From Phycisphaerae bacterium (lineage in GTDB: Bacteria > Planctomycetota > Phycisphaerae > Sedimentisphaerales > SG8-4): DNA of 18,242 nucleotides. Of this stretch, positions 1 through 7,293 are shown piece after piece. The stretch covers positions 1 to 18,242 of the forward strand of contig JAUVYQ010000040.1 of the NCBI GenBank assembly GCA_030603035.1. The letters run 5' to 3'. Under the pieces are notes generated by a model that worked only from the letters and a program-made list of their open reading frames with translations, made no database searches and was not told where the DNA came from. A program made the position numbers and the translations under genes. Each line of letters opens with the position of its first letter. The stretch's first letter is position 1.

Positions 1-333
1 CTGGCATTTTGGTACCCGATAAATTTGCGAACCGGCCAACCTGACTTTAATCCTATTTACATATTCACATCGCCGGCAGGAGTGGCTTTTTGTCTGATGA
101 CTCCGGTTTATCTCGGACTACTCACTCTCTATTATCCAAAAGTTAATATGGTGACACTTAGATTAACCAGCCTTGTTGGACTTTCTATTGGTATAGCTAA
201 TATGTTTACCAATTTTCTTATTAAGCCGAGCACAAATTGGTGGAATGGTGTGCTGCACATTCCCTTGCTTGTTATATCCCTGTACGGCCTAATAATCTCA
301 CTAAAACACCCCCCAAGCCCTGAAATAAACTAA
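1..333 (+). CDS. Hypothetical membrane protein, 3' part only
   Basis: The reading frame is open from the first base of the window and ends in TAA at 331-333, so the start lies upstream. About 110 residues are visible. They contain three to four hydrophobic stretches: around the SPAGVAFCLMTPVYLGLL region, the LTSLVGLSIGIANMF region, and the C-terminal HIPLLVISLYGLIISLK region, followed by a short polar tail ending PSPEIN. This is the pattern of the last membrane segments of an inner-membrane protein. A TTG codon at 25 is not a likely start, because coding sequence continues upstream of it. The stop abuts the stop of the convergent PAP2 gene with no spacer, so the two genes meet tail to tail. 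I do not recognise the family. Confidence 0.65.
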   Translation: MAFWYPINLRTGQPDFNPIYIFTSPAGVAFCLMTPVYLGLLTLYYPKVNMVTLRLTSLVGLSIGIANMFTNFLIKPSTNWWNGVLHIPLLVISLYGLIISLKHPPSPEIN

Positions 334-1239
334 CTAAAATTGCTTTACCAGACTAAACCCCACTGCCGGGCCATTGTTGCCTGCCATATAAGGCATCACC
401 TTAAAGCCCGCAACTTCGAGCTCTTTATGTTTTCCTGCAAAGGTATGGCCGACTACCCAGCCGAGCGTCGCACCAAAAATAATGTCGCTGCCCCAGTGGT
501 CACCCGAGTCTATCATTCGATAGCTCACGAGGCAAGCCGCTGCGTACGCAGGAATGCCTACCCTCGGCCCGTAAAACTCATCCAATACAGAGGCGACCGT
601 GAACGAGCTCGCAGCATGACCGCTGGGCCAGGCCCATTTCTTCCCGTTGGGACTGTCATTGTCCCTGATAGCTTTTAGACCCATCGTTATCACACTCGTC
701 ACCCCTAAGGCCCTTAGCATCGCCCCCGCCCGTTGTTTGTTAAACTCATCCTGGTTTTTTGCACTCGTTGCATACCAGAGACTTGACGCCGCAAGGTGTG
801 TCCACGGAGAGCCAATTATGTTAAGACTCTCATCTGTAAAACCGTGGAATACTCGTGGATTATCGAAGTTCTCAGCCAGCTCTTTATCGGCGCCGCTGCT
901 GTGCATCGCAATACTTGCGCCGCCGGCCAGAAGCAAAGCGATCATATTATCCGGTTTCAAAAAGGTCTCTTTTGTATCTTCAATAATCCTCTTCGGCCAA
1001 TCTTCAATATTGAGCGTGGCGGACTCAAGAAGGTAGCCCGATGTTTCAGACAGCTCCTCCAGGCCCTCTTTTGAACCCTCGATAACCTTGCCTGGCAAAC
1101 TGGCAACTTCAGCTCCCGCAGATCCAAGAAATTTGCCTGTTTCAGATAGCTGCTCTGTTTGACTCGCACAGCCGGCAGCAAAAATCAAACCTGCACAAAC
1201 AAGCCCCAGCCAGCATCGGTTCCAGCAATATCCTCTCAT
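334..1239 (-). CDS. PAP2-superfamily phosphatase-like lipoprotein
   Basis: This 301-residue protein begins with a lipoprotein signal peptide: basic MRGYCWNR, a hydrophobic core, and a lipobox LIFAAGC with the acylated Cys near residue 24, so it is probably anchored in a membrane. Residues 25-100 are a polar helical stalk with repeated LSET segments. The C-terminal half carries PAP2 (type 2 phosphatidic acid phosphatase) motifs: motif 1 is K-x6-S-P in LKAIRDNDSPNG, where the family usually has K-x6-R-P; motif 2 is PSGHAAS near residue 208; motif 3 is SYRMIDSGDHWGSD, with the catalytic His and partner Asp. Such proteins dephosphorylate lipid or isoprenoid phosphates; the substrate here is unknown. 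The ATG at 1237-1239 gives the complete signal peptide, but no clear Shine-Dalgarno precedes it. It shares no operon with guaB that I can show; the gap is 197 bases. Confidence 0.85.
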   Translation of the reverse strand: MRGYCWNRCWLGLVCAGLIFAAGCASQTEQLSETGKFLGSAGAEVASLPGKVIEGSKEGLEELSETSGYLLESATLNIEDWPKRIIEDTKETFLKPDNMIALLLAGGASIAMHSSGADKELAENFDNPRVFHGFTDESLNIIGSPWTHLAASSLWYATSAKNQDEFNKQRAGAMLRALGVTSVITMGLKAIRDNDSPNGKKWAWPSGHAASSFTVASVLDEFYGPRVGIPAYAAACLVSYRMIDSGDHWGSDIIFGATLGWVVGHTFAGKHKELEVAGFKVMPYMAGNNGPAVGFSLVKQF

Positions 1240-1436
1240 TTGAAAAAAACCACAAAAGTTATTAAATTCACACCCCGCTAATTCACGCTACAATATATTA
1301 CGGCTATTATCGAAGGAAACTACAGAAGATTGTGGTGGTTTTGTTAAAAAAATGCTTTTTAGAGCGGCTTCATAAATATCACGCTCGCCCCGCTATTCGC
1401 ACTCAATCGTTGCCGGCGGCTTGCTTAAGATATTCG

Positions 1437-2909
1437 TCAATCTTCAAAGGGTACAGTCGCCGAGTAATTCGGTGCCTCTTTGGTTATTTGTATATCGTGG
1501 GGATGCGATTCGCTAACCGACGCCGAGCTTATGCAGACGAACCGCGCGTTCTTCCTCAGCTCTTTAATATTTCGTGCCCCGCAATAGCCCATACCGGCCC
1601 GCAGTCCGCCAACGAGTTGATAGACAAAATCATCCAGCGTCCCTCGATATGGCACTCGCCCTTCTACACCTTCCGGCACGAGTTTGTCCTCTTCGGTCGA
1701 GCTCTTTTGCCCGTATCTCTCCGCTGAGCCTTTGACCATCGCCCCCAGAGAACCCATACCTCTGTATTCCTTGAACTGCCGGCCCTTGTAGATAACCAAC
1801 TGCCCGGGGCTTTCCTTCAGACCCGCAAACAATGAGCCAATCATCACGCTCGAAGCCCCGGCGGCAATTGCCTTGCTTATATCGCCCGACTGCCTTATCC
1901 CCCCGTCGGCAACGACCGGAATATTATGCGATTCGGCCACCTCGGCGCAGCTCATTATCGCGGATATTTGCGGCACTCCCACGCCGGAAATTACTCTGGT
2001 GGTGCAAATTGCGCCGGGCCCAATGCCGACCTTTACGGCGTTCGCACCGGCTGCTATCAAATCCTCCGCCGCCTCAACCGTCGCAATGTTGCCCGCAATA
2101 ACGTCGATATCATACTCGGCTTTGATTTTCTTTACGGTATCGATGACATTCTGCGAATGCCCGTGAGCGGTATCGACGACTACAACGTCAACTTCTGCTT
2201 TTATCAGAGCGCCGATTCGCTCATAATCGTGAACGCTCACCGCCGCACCGACACGCAGTCTGCCTCGCCGGTCTCTCGCCGCTCTCGGATACTGCTGGAC
2301 CCGGTCGATGTCCCTCATAGTAATCAAACCCGCCAGCTCGCCTCCTGAATTGACCAGAAGTAGCTTCTCAACCTTGTGTTTTTGCAGGATTTCCTTTGCC
2401 TCTTCAAGTTTCGTTCCAGCCGGGCCCGTAACGAGATTGTCTTTCGTCATTATGGAGCCTATTTTGACGTCGTAGTCTTTAAGAAATTTCAAATCCCTGC
2501 GCGTCAAAATGCCCACCAGTTTTTTGCCGTCGACGATGGGGATGCCCGAGACATTTTGCACGTTCATCAGCTCCTGTGCCCTTCTGACAGGTTCAGCCGG
2601 CGATAAGGTTACCGGGTCGAGAATCACCCCGTGCTCAGAGCGTTTGACCTTTACCACCTCTCTTTTTTGCGCCTCGACCGACAGATTCTTGTGAATTATT
2701 CCAATCCCGCCTTCCTGGGCCAGTGCTATCGCCAGTGCCGCCTCAGTAACGGTATCCATCGCAGCAGAGACAATCGGGATATTTATCGTGATATTGTCGG
2801 TCAATTGCGTGCTGGTTTCCGCCTGGCTCGGCACAAAATCGCTCTTGGCCGGCATCAGCAGCACATCATCGAAGGTTATACCTTCAGCGACAATCTTACT
2901 CTTGTTCAT
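1437..2909 (-). CDS. guaB: Inosine-5'-monophosphate dehydrogenase
   Basis: GuaB oxidises IMP to XMP with NAD+, the first committed step of guanine nucleotide synthesis, in the cytoplasm. The 490-residue length is normal. The N-terminus [17 protein letters not shown] starts the TIM barrel; two CBS domains lie at about residues 95-205 (MTKDNLVTG region). The active-site loop [17 protein letters not shown] holds the catalytic Cys and the phosphate-binding glycines. VVADGGIR and GSLFAG follow. The mobile flap contains the Arg-Tyr pair in SAERYGQ, then [10 protein letters not shown]. The C-terminus [17 protein letters not shown] is typical. The ATG at 2907-2909 has a good Shine-Dalgarno, GGAGTG, six bases upstream. 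A near-consensus promoter lies about 45 bases upstream. The stop is TGA at 1437-1439; I see no clear terminator after it. Confidence 0.98.
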   Translation of the reverse strand: MNKSKIVAEGITFDDVLLMPAKSDFVPSQAETSTQLTDNITINIPIVSAAMDTVTEAALAIALAQEGGIGIIHKNLSVEAQKREVVKVKRSEHGVILDPVTLSPAEPVRRAQELMNVQNVSGIPIVDGKKLVGILTRRDLKFLKDYDVKIGSIMTKDNLVTGPAGTKLEEAKEILQKHKVEKLLLVNSGGELAGLITMRDIDRVQQYPRAARDRRGRLRVGAAVSVHDYERIGALIKAEVDVVVVDTAHGHSQNVIDTVKKIKAEYDIDVIAGNIATVEAAEDLIAAGANAVKVGIGPGAICTTRVISGVGVPQISAIMSCAEVAESHNIPVVADGGIRQSGDISKAIAAGASSVMIGSLFAGLKESPGQLVIYKGRQFKEYRGMGSLGAMVKGSAERYGQKSSTEEDKLVPEGVEGRVPYRGTLDDFVYQLVGGLRAGMGYCGARNIKELRKNARFVCISSASVSESHPHDIQITKEAPNYSATVPFED

Positions 2910-2955
2910 TTTTCACTCCAAAAAAGTAATCGCTTCGCATTATTTTGAGCAGGTC

Positions 2956-2984
2956 AGTATAATACCGCTCTAAACCCCCGTCAA
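2956..2984 (-). promoter_or_regulatory. guaB sigma70-type promoter
   Basis: On the minus strand TTGACG (2979-2984) and TATACT (2956-2961) are separated by exactly 17 bases. The predicted transcription start is near 2949, leaving a leader of about 40 bases that contains the GGAGTG ribosome binding site. On the plus strand the same DNA reads TATAAT at 2958-2963, so a weak divergent promoter could overlap it. Confidence 0.75.
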
Positions 2985-2993
2985 ACCTATTTT

Positions 2994-3140
2994 CAAAACC
3001 AATGAGATGGTTTTGTACTTCGCTGCCGGGGCAAGGATTTGAATAAAGACAAAATCCGCCAGTACGAATTCAAAACTTCAAGGTGATTTGTGCATACCAC
3101 CAGCGAAGAAAGGCCGGGTCGGATGACTCGGCTTTTTTTT
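2994..3140 (+). ncRNA. Candidate small structured RNA with its own terminator
   Basis: No plus-strand gene precedes the strong plus-strand terminator at 3113-3140, so something non-coding probably ends there. The preceding 120 bases fold locally: an 8-bp hairpin CAAAACCA/TGGTTTTG (2994-3001 with 3008-3015); an 8-bp long-range closing stem CTTCGCTG/CAGCGAAG (3018-3025 with 3101-3108); inside it a GGATTT/AAATCC hairpin (3035-3040 with 3052-3057) and a possible GGTG/CACC pair near 3082-3101. The terminator follows four bases after the closing stem. The convergent DUF362 gene ends just beyond. The RNA boundaries are approximate, and its promoter is not clear: TATAAT at 2958-2963 lacks a good -35. 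I do not recognise an Rfam class. Confidence 0.4.
3113..3140 (+). terminator. Intrinsic terminator of the candidate small RNA
   Basis: GCCGGGTC (3113-3120), a four-base loop GGAT, and GACTCGGC (3125-3132) form an 8-bp stem with one G-U pair, followed directly by eight T residues (3133-3140). This is a textbook Rho-independent terminator for plus-strand transcription. On the minus strand the stem is followed by CTTTCTT and is much weaker. Confidence 0.75.
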
Positions 3141-3158
3141 ATGCGCTGCTGCCATTTA

Positions 3159-3190
3159 CCCCGTTAGAAGCCAGATTACTTCTAATGGGG
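3159..3190 (-). terminator. Stem-loop just after the DUF362 stop codon
   Basis: CCCCGTTAGAAG (3159-3170) and CTTCTAATGGGG (3179-3190) form a 12-bp stem with one G-U pair and an 8-base loop, beginning four bases beyond the TGA of the minus-strand DUF362 gene. There is no T tract on the minus side, so it may stabilise the 3' end or act as a Rho-type or bidirectional stop, not as a classical intrinsic terminator. Confidence 0.5.
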
Positions 3191-3194
3191 TTTG

Positions 3195-4268
3195 TCATAA
3201 GTTATAGAGTTCGGCCATACGTTTTTCCGGCTTGAAGTGATACCGGCACTGACTCATCGGCGTGCCCAGGACATTTATCTTGTTGAGGTCGCCCTGTCCC
3301 AGGCCCGCTTCGGTCAAGGATGTAAGGTAAAGAATCCGTTTCGGGTCAAATCCCATAATTTTAGTAGCTATGATGTCCACCGCCAGAGGGTCCCGGCTGG
3401 CCAGCGCCACCCGTGAATCAAAGGCAGTGCCCCCTACCGGGCCGTTGCCTTCCATTCCCACAAAACCGTCAATAACCCCCAGGTCAGGATACACCTCCTG
3501 TGCTAAGTGGAACATATTATAATGGCAAAGTGTATTCACGGCCCGCTGACCGGTATGCACCTGCCATTTATCATTCTTTTTGTAATCATTCAGAGGACTG
3601 CCCAGAAGAACGTTCTTTAACGACAGCGTAGTGAGTACCCGGTCGTGGGTTTTCATCCGGGCCGCCGAAATAACATAGACACTGGGCTCCAGGAAGATGG
3701 AGATAATCCGAATCGGCAGCGGCTGATTGCCTTTCCCGAAAACGTACCGGTATTGATACGTAGTCCGATTAAGGTCGACCAATTTCACGTTATATTCTTT
3801 CTCTAACGGAAGATACCCATAATTCTTAAACCCGTTGAATGTCGATGTTCTCGCAGCGGTCGATTCTCCAATAATAATTTGCTTTTTATAGTGCGGCTTA
3901 AGAAAATCCAGAATGGCCCGTATCGCGTCCACGTGGGTAGCGCAAAGCGGGGTATTGACCGCCACCATATTTGGCTTAATCAAAATCTTTTTATCGCCGA
4001 TGGAAGTCAGAACCTCGTCCTCGATTTTTTTCAGCGACTGATATACAATCTCTCGCCGGTCATTGCCCTTGACTAAGCTCACCCGCGCCAGCTTAGTTAC
4101 CTTTTGGTATAGTTGGCCTCCTCTGCGCAGTCCGGCTTTTGCCGGATTAACAGCAGCTCGGCTATTGGCAGGCTGAAAAATTTTCCCGCCGAACGCAACA
4201 CCCATCGCCCCCATACCTATTCCTTTCAGAACATCACGCCGATTCAGATGGTTCTTACTACTTGCCAT
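3195..4268 (-). CDS. Tat-exported DUF362-domain protein
   Basis: I place the start at ATG 4266-4268 (357 residues), because AAGGAG sits six bases upstream and a Tat signal follows at once: NRRDVLKGIGMGAMGVAFGG, with the twin arginine. The open frame runs 23 codons further up, but that stretch comes partly from an intergenic repeat (SALSAVSAV). The mature part is a DUF362 domain: KILIKPNMVAVN, DAIRAILDFL, IIIGES, then VISAARMKTHDRVLTTLSLKNVLLG and DPLAVDIIATKIMGFDP. DUF362 proteins are widespread in anaerobes and planctomycetes, but no reaction is established that I can name. No CxxC iron-sulfur motif is present. The upstream neighbour, about 97 bases away on the same strand, has a second DUF362 domain, so the two may be co-transcribed and act together outside the cytoplasm. 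Confidence 0.88.
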   Translation of the reverse strand: MASSKNHLNRRDVLKGIGMGAMGVAFGGKIFQPANSRAAVNPAKAGLRRGGQLYQKVTKLARVSLVKGNDRREIVYQSLKKIEDEVLTSIGDKKILIKPNMVAVNTPLCATHVDAIRAILDFLKPHYKKQIIIGESTAARTSTFNGFKNYGYLPLEKEYNVKLVDLNRTTYQYRYVFGKGNQPLPIRIISIFLEPSVYVISAARMKTHDRVLTTLSLKNVLLGSPLNDYKKNDKWQVHTGQRAVNTLCHYNMFHLAQEVYPDLGVIDGFVGMEGNGPVGGTAFDSRVALASRDPLAVDIIATKIMGFDPKRILYLTSLTEAGLGQGDLNKINVLGTPMSQCRYHFKPEKRMAELYNL

Positions 4269-4293
4269 TACCAGCTCCTTTTCCATGAAAAAA

Positions 4294-4354
4294 TTAACCG
4301 CAGAGACCGCCGAGAGCGCAGAGAAATCAATAATCAATAATCAATAGTAAATAG
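4294..4354. repeat. Intergenic repeat of the CGCAGAGA type plus AATCAATA iterations
   Basis: 4294-4325 holds three imperfect iterations of a CGCAGAGA-like word spaced about ten bases apart. It is followed by tandem ATAATCA and CAATAGTAAATAG units to about 4354. Related words occur at 6773-6840, 9276-9415 and 15873-15900. In the minus frame this repeat produces the SALSAVSAV peptide upstream of the true DUF362 start. Confidence 0.65.
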
Positions 4355-4365
4355 TCACTCGTCAA

Positions 4366-6897
4366 TTATAGACCTTTGACCCGCATCCGGACCGAGTAGA
4401 GTGAGGTTCGGGCCGTGATAAAGAGCGTACGTTTATCCTTGCCGCCGAAGCAGACATTGGCCGGCCCTTCGGGGACCTCTATCGTTTCAATTTTTTCGCC
4501 CTTTTTGTTGTAGACCAACACCGCTCTTGTCGTCAGATAAACATTACCCTCGTTATCGATAGTCATCCCGTCAGAACCTTCCGTCGCAAAAAGCTTTTTA
4601 TTCGACAGCGTCCCATCGGCATTGATGCTATATACGTATGTTTTTCTCGCTCCGATGTCAGCCACGTAAAGCAGCTTGCCGTCAGGTGTACCGATTATCC
4701 CGTTGGGCTGGACGAGGTCATTGGTCAGGCGTATCAGTTTTTTGCCATTCGGGCTCAGATAATACACGTGCTGGCCGTCCTGCTCCATAGGCCCTCTGTT
4801 CCAGTATCTCCTGCGGTAAAACGGGTCGGTAAAGTAAATACCACCCTTCCGGTCTATCCAGAGGTCGTTTGGCCCGTTCAGCTTTTTACCTTTGTACCCT
4901 TTAACCAGTACAGTTACCTTGCCTTTCATATCAATCGACCATAACTGGTTATTAAGGTCTGCACAGGCCAGCAGATTTCCGTTTTTGTTGAAGTAAAGAC
5001 CATTGGCTCTTCCCGGTCTTTCGTGGAAGATTGACAGCTTGCCGTCCACCGACCACTTGTGAATCCGGTTATTCGGCTGGTCCGTAAAGAAAACATTTCC
5101 TTCAGCGTCAACCGCCGGCCCTTCCGTGAACTTAAAGCCGCCGGCAAGTTTTTCCACCTTTGCGCCCGGTGCGACAATGCCTGGTTGTTCACTGCTGCAG
5201 CCCGCCGCCGTCACCGCTACCAGCTCAATACCGAGGGCGCGTCCTAAATTGCGGGAGTACTGCTTGTCCGTCGGATTGTTCCAGTGCTCGTGAACACCAA
5301 GACCGGCAAGTCTTTTGACGTTGCCGGAATGGTCGGGGTCGTAAAATGTCCCCGAAGGCGGATTATTCGCCAGCGCCGCCTCGTGCAGATAATCATCAAC
5401 TCCCACCTTGCGGGGGTGACTATCGTATTCGGCACGGAGAAAATCAAAGCCAACCGAGTCAATTGCTACCGGGTCCTGCGAGGCAAGAAGACTTGAAGTC
5501 CAGTCCCCATTGAAAGGATACGACTTCCATCTTCTTGGCCCTCTATCCATATCGGTGGGATGTATACCACAGTACAGTCCGTCAATCAGGTACAGCACGG
5601 TCTTGCCGCCGATGTGCGCGTGACCCATCATGTCCACCAGAGCACGATAAACTCCCGCTTTCTGGGCAAAAGCACTTGGGTGCATATTGTAATAGCCCTT
5701 CTGGGCCGGCCATCTAATCAGCGAACCGTAATGGTTCTTCGCACAGAGCGTCACGCCGGCACCAGTGTGTGCCTTGAGGTTCGCAAAGTTAATTAGGTAT
5801 CCTGCCTCCACAAAGGACACAGGGACATAGTCCTGCTTGCATCCTTTCGGATTACAGCTCCAGTAAAATGGAACCGAAGATTGTTTCATCTGAATTCGGC
5901 TGAACTTCCCTGTATAGTCCAGATACCGTACTTTCGGAAACTCTTTATGGAAGATGTTGTAGTACTCGTTTGCAAAATACGCCAGACTGTCACCAATCGC
6001 AATGTCGGCTTCTTTGGCGCCAACCGTGTTTACGAGCTGCCGCAGCAGGGCTATAATCATCTGCGGCGATGTATTCATATAATCCCTGTTGCTTTCCAAG
6101 CTGTAATTTTCCGCCTTGACCCCTCCATGAGTCCAGATGAAGCCCACAAAGTTCACCTTGATAACAATCTTCTCGCCCGGCTTATACCCGACATCTCCCT
6201 TACCGCGTGTTTTATTGTGGTATCTAAAAAGCCTGTCCCAGGCCGCAGTGTCGCTGGCTTCACCGGTTAGCTCCTGTATTGCTCCGGACATCATCTGGCT
6301 GACCCACATCTGACTTGTGTGGCTACTTTCCCACGGATGCCCATCACCGCGTCCTTTCCAATCGGTCGCATCAGGGTCGTGCACCCACACGACACGCCCG
6401 AGATGAATCCCTTTCGCCTCCCCTATCGGCTGATTCACAGGCTGCGGTCCGGCTAACAGAAGTTTCTCGCCGGTGGCAGCGACAGCCAGCCAAATGGCCC
6501 CAACACTCACGGCAACGCATATCAAACCTAATATATAGCGCCTTCGCGCAAAGTTGAGCTTCGCCTTTTTAAGTGCTGCACCTGAGCCGACCAGCCCTAA
6601 AAGCCAGACCACAAATCCGGATGCCAACGGAAAAACCACCCGCTGACACGGATACGTCGCCCGCGATGGCTTTGGCAGCACACGTATCAGGAACCATATC
6701 AGCGACACCAACCCCGCAATCGGAAATACCCACATTAACCAGCGATATTTCATTTTCCGCACAAGATTTTTTACCGCCGAGCTCGCAGAGACTTTTAATT
6801 TTAATTTTTTCTCGGCGTTCTCAGCGTTCTCTGCGGTTAGTCCTTGTCCTGTTTTCGGACATACTGAGCGGACGTGTCTTCTTTTTAACAATTGCAT
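4366..6897 (-). CDS. Membrane-anchored DUF362 domain fused to SMP-30/gluconolactonase propeller
   Basis: From ATG 6897 the product is 843 residues. That start has GGAGG seven bases upstream. The probable ancestral start is MKYRWLMW at 6753 (795 residues); the 48 codons between look like an inserted repeat. After 6753 come three membrane segments (about residues 5-27, 40-60 and 72-95 of the 795), then a DUF362 domain with KIVIKVNFVGF, ADIAIGDSLAYF, YLINFANLKAHTGAGVTLCAKNHYGSL and DPVAIDSVGFDFL, ending near HEHWNNPTDKQYSRNLG. The last 290 residues form an SMP-30/gluconolactonase beta-propeller with the family's metal ligands: FTEGP, GRANG, GPND and GSDGM. Lactonases of this fold open sugar lactones; the substrate here is unknown. 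At the junction, VAVTAAGCSS resembles a lipobox, as if a lipoprotein gene had been joined. The domains should face the periplasm. Confidence 0.9.
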   Translation of the reverse strand: MQLLKRRHVRSVCPKTGQGLTAENAENAEKKLKLKVSASSAVKNLVRKMKYRWLMWVFPIAGLVSLIWFLIRVLPKPSRATYPCQRVVFPLASGFVVWLLGLVGSGAALKKAKLNFARRRYILGLICVAVSVGAIWLAVAATGEKLLLAGPQPVNQPIGEAKGIHLGRVVWVHDPDATDWKGRGDGHPWESSHTSQMWVSQMMSGAIQELTGEASDTAAWDRLFRYHNKTRGKGDVGYKPGEKIVIKVNFVGFIWTHGGVKAENYSLESNRDYMNTSPQMIIALLRQLVNTVGAKEADIAIGDSLAYFANEYYNIFHKEFPKVRYLDYTGKFSRIQMKQSSVPFYWSCNPKGCKQDYVPVSFVEAGYLINFANLKAHTGAGVTLCAKNHYGSLIRWPAQKGYYNMHPSAFAQKAGVYRALVDMMGHAHIGGKTVLYLIDGLYCGIHPTDMDRGPRRWKSYPFNGDWTSSLLASQDPVAIDSVGFDFLRAEYDSHPRKVGVDDYLHEAALANNPPSGTFYDPDHSGNVKRLAGLGVHEHWNNPTDKQYSRNLGRALGIELVAVTAAGCSSEQPGIVAPGAKVEKLAGGFKFTEGPAVDAEGNVFFTDQPNNRIHKWSVDGKLSIFHERPGRANGLYFNKNGNLLACADLNNQLWSIDMKGKVTVLVKGYKGKKLNGPNDLWIDRKGGIYFTDPFYRRRYWNRGPMEQDGQHVYYLSPNGKKLIRLTNDLVQPNGIIGTPDGKLLYVADIGARKTYVYSINADGTLSNKKLFATEGSDGMTIDNEGNVYLTTRAVLVYNKKGEKIETIEVPEGPANVCFGGKDKRTLFITARTSLYSVRMRVKGL
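6763..6894. mobile_element. Small non-autonomous inverted-repeat element in the start of the DUF362-lactonase gene
   Basis: The core carries two arms of CGC-x-GAGA iterations in opposite orientation (6773-6791 and 6810-6840) around an AT-rich centre, a MITE- or REP-like layout. It is bounded by near-identical direct repeats: CATTTTCCGCAC at 6751-6762 and CATTTCCGCAC at 6895-6905, differing by one base. Removing one copy plus the element would restore GGAGG eight bases before ATG 6753. The distance between the two ATGs is 144 bases, so the frame is kept. Whether it moved by transposition or by repair is not visible. Confidence 0.5.
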
Positions 6898-6909
6898 TTC
6901 CGCACCTCC

Positions 6910-7142
6910 GTAACTTTCGCCCCCCCTTTTGCTTTCGCACCTGTACCTGCGCAACCGCAGGTGCAGGCAAGAAAGCGGGGGGCCGCTTTTTATCCCCGGG
7001 GTCATTGCTCCTCTTTGCCTTCCTTACCAGGCAGCTTTGCCCGCCACTCTTGCCGCACCGGCAAAGCTGGCCGTAGGAACAAGTTCCTCCTCATCTGCCC
7101 GCCTATTGTTTCTTTCTTCACCGTCGCTCATCGCCATCCTTC
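6910..7142 (-). promoter_or_regulatory. Long structured 5' leader with mutually exclusive hairpins
   Basis: From the predicted start near 7142 the minus-strand transcript would carry about 230 bases before the GGAGG at 6905-6909. It holds AGGAAC/GTTCCT (7075-7080 with 7083-7088), a perfect 10-bp stem CAGCTTTGCC/GGCAAAGCTG (7032-7041 with 7060-7069), and a stable 64-base hairpin (6920-6983). That hairpin pairs six G with six C, then GCTTTC/GAAAGC, a 3x3 internal loop and 12 bp capped by a four-base loop. A competing 7-bp hairpin AAAGCGG/CCGCTTT (6972-6978 with 6983-6989) uses the same lower-stem bases. Such switching is what riboswitches and attenuators do, but no known ligand class is recognised. 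On the plus strand the competing hairpin is followed by TT. Confidence 0.4.
7024..7137 (-). CDS. Possible 37-residue leader peptide
   Basis: A small open frame begins at ATG 7135-7137 (or ATG 7129-7131, better placed after AAGGA) and ends in TAA at 7024-7026. It begins MAMSDGEERNNRRADEEE and ends AGKAAW. It would start almost at the predicted 5' end of the transcript and spans hairpins in the leader of the DUF362-lactonase gene, so its translation could affect folding. The peptide matches no family I know, and the last part follows a hairpin-forming repeat, so it may be accidental. Confidence 0.2.
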   Translation of the reverse strand: MAMSDGEERNNRRADEEELVPTASFAGAARVAGKAAW

Positions 7143-7148
7143 TTTCAT

Positions 7149-7176
7149 ACTATACAATAACCAAAACCGCATTCAA
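7149..7176 (-). promoter_or_regulatory. Promoter of the DUF362-lactonase transcript
   Basis: Minus-strand TTGAAT (7171-7176) and TATAGT (7149-7154) are separated by 16 bases. The start would be near 7142. It lies between lpxB and the DUF362-lactonase gene and explains why the latter has a long leader. Confidence 0.55.
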
Positions 7177-7236
7177 TATTCTCCAATTCATTTTACCCAC
7201 TCTCCGTCTCACCGTCTAACCCTTTTTAGCCGGCAT

Positions 7237-7263
7237 AAAAGGGGTCCGGCTTCGACGGAACCC
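7237..7263 (-). terminator. Probable lpxB terminator
   Basis: On the minus strand GGGTTCCG and CGGACCCC (within 7241-7263) form an 8-bp stem with one mismatch and a 7-base loop, followed by TTTT (7237-7240). It lies 30 bases after the lpxB stop and upstream of the next promoter, the right place to end lpxB transcription. The T tract is short. Confidence 0.4.
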
Positions 7264-7293
7264 AGCGGATGAGGACGAAGCTCCTGTAGATGC

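Noticed and set aside
1332..1727. 131-codon plus-strand frame over the end of guaB
   Set aside because: Most of it is antisense to the certain guaB coding sequence; the rest has no recognisable protein features.
3026..3100. tRNA in the candidate small RNA
   Set aside because: GTACGAATTC hints at a T-loop, but no acceptor stem, anticodon arm or CCA pattern can be built.
6892..7272. Overlapping plus-strand frames of 96 to 167 codons near 6573-7272
   Set aside because: They are antisense to the DUF362-lactonase gene and its hairpin-rich leader; composition is Leu/Pro/Arg rich as in shadow frames.
7006..7293. Protein start of the DUF362-lactonase gene at 7005
   Set aside because: The first 36 codons of that longer frame are the arms of the 64-base hairpin and GGAGG; ATG 6897 has the proper ribosome site.
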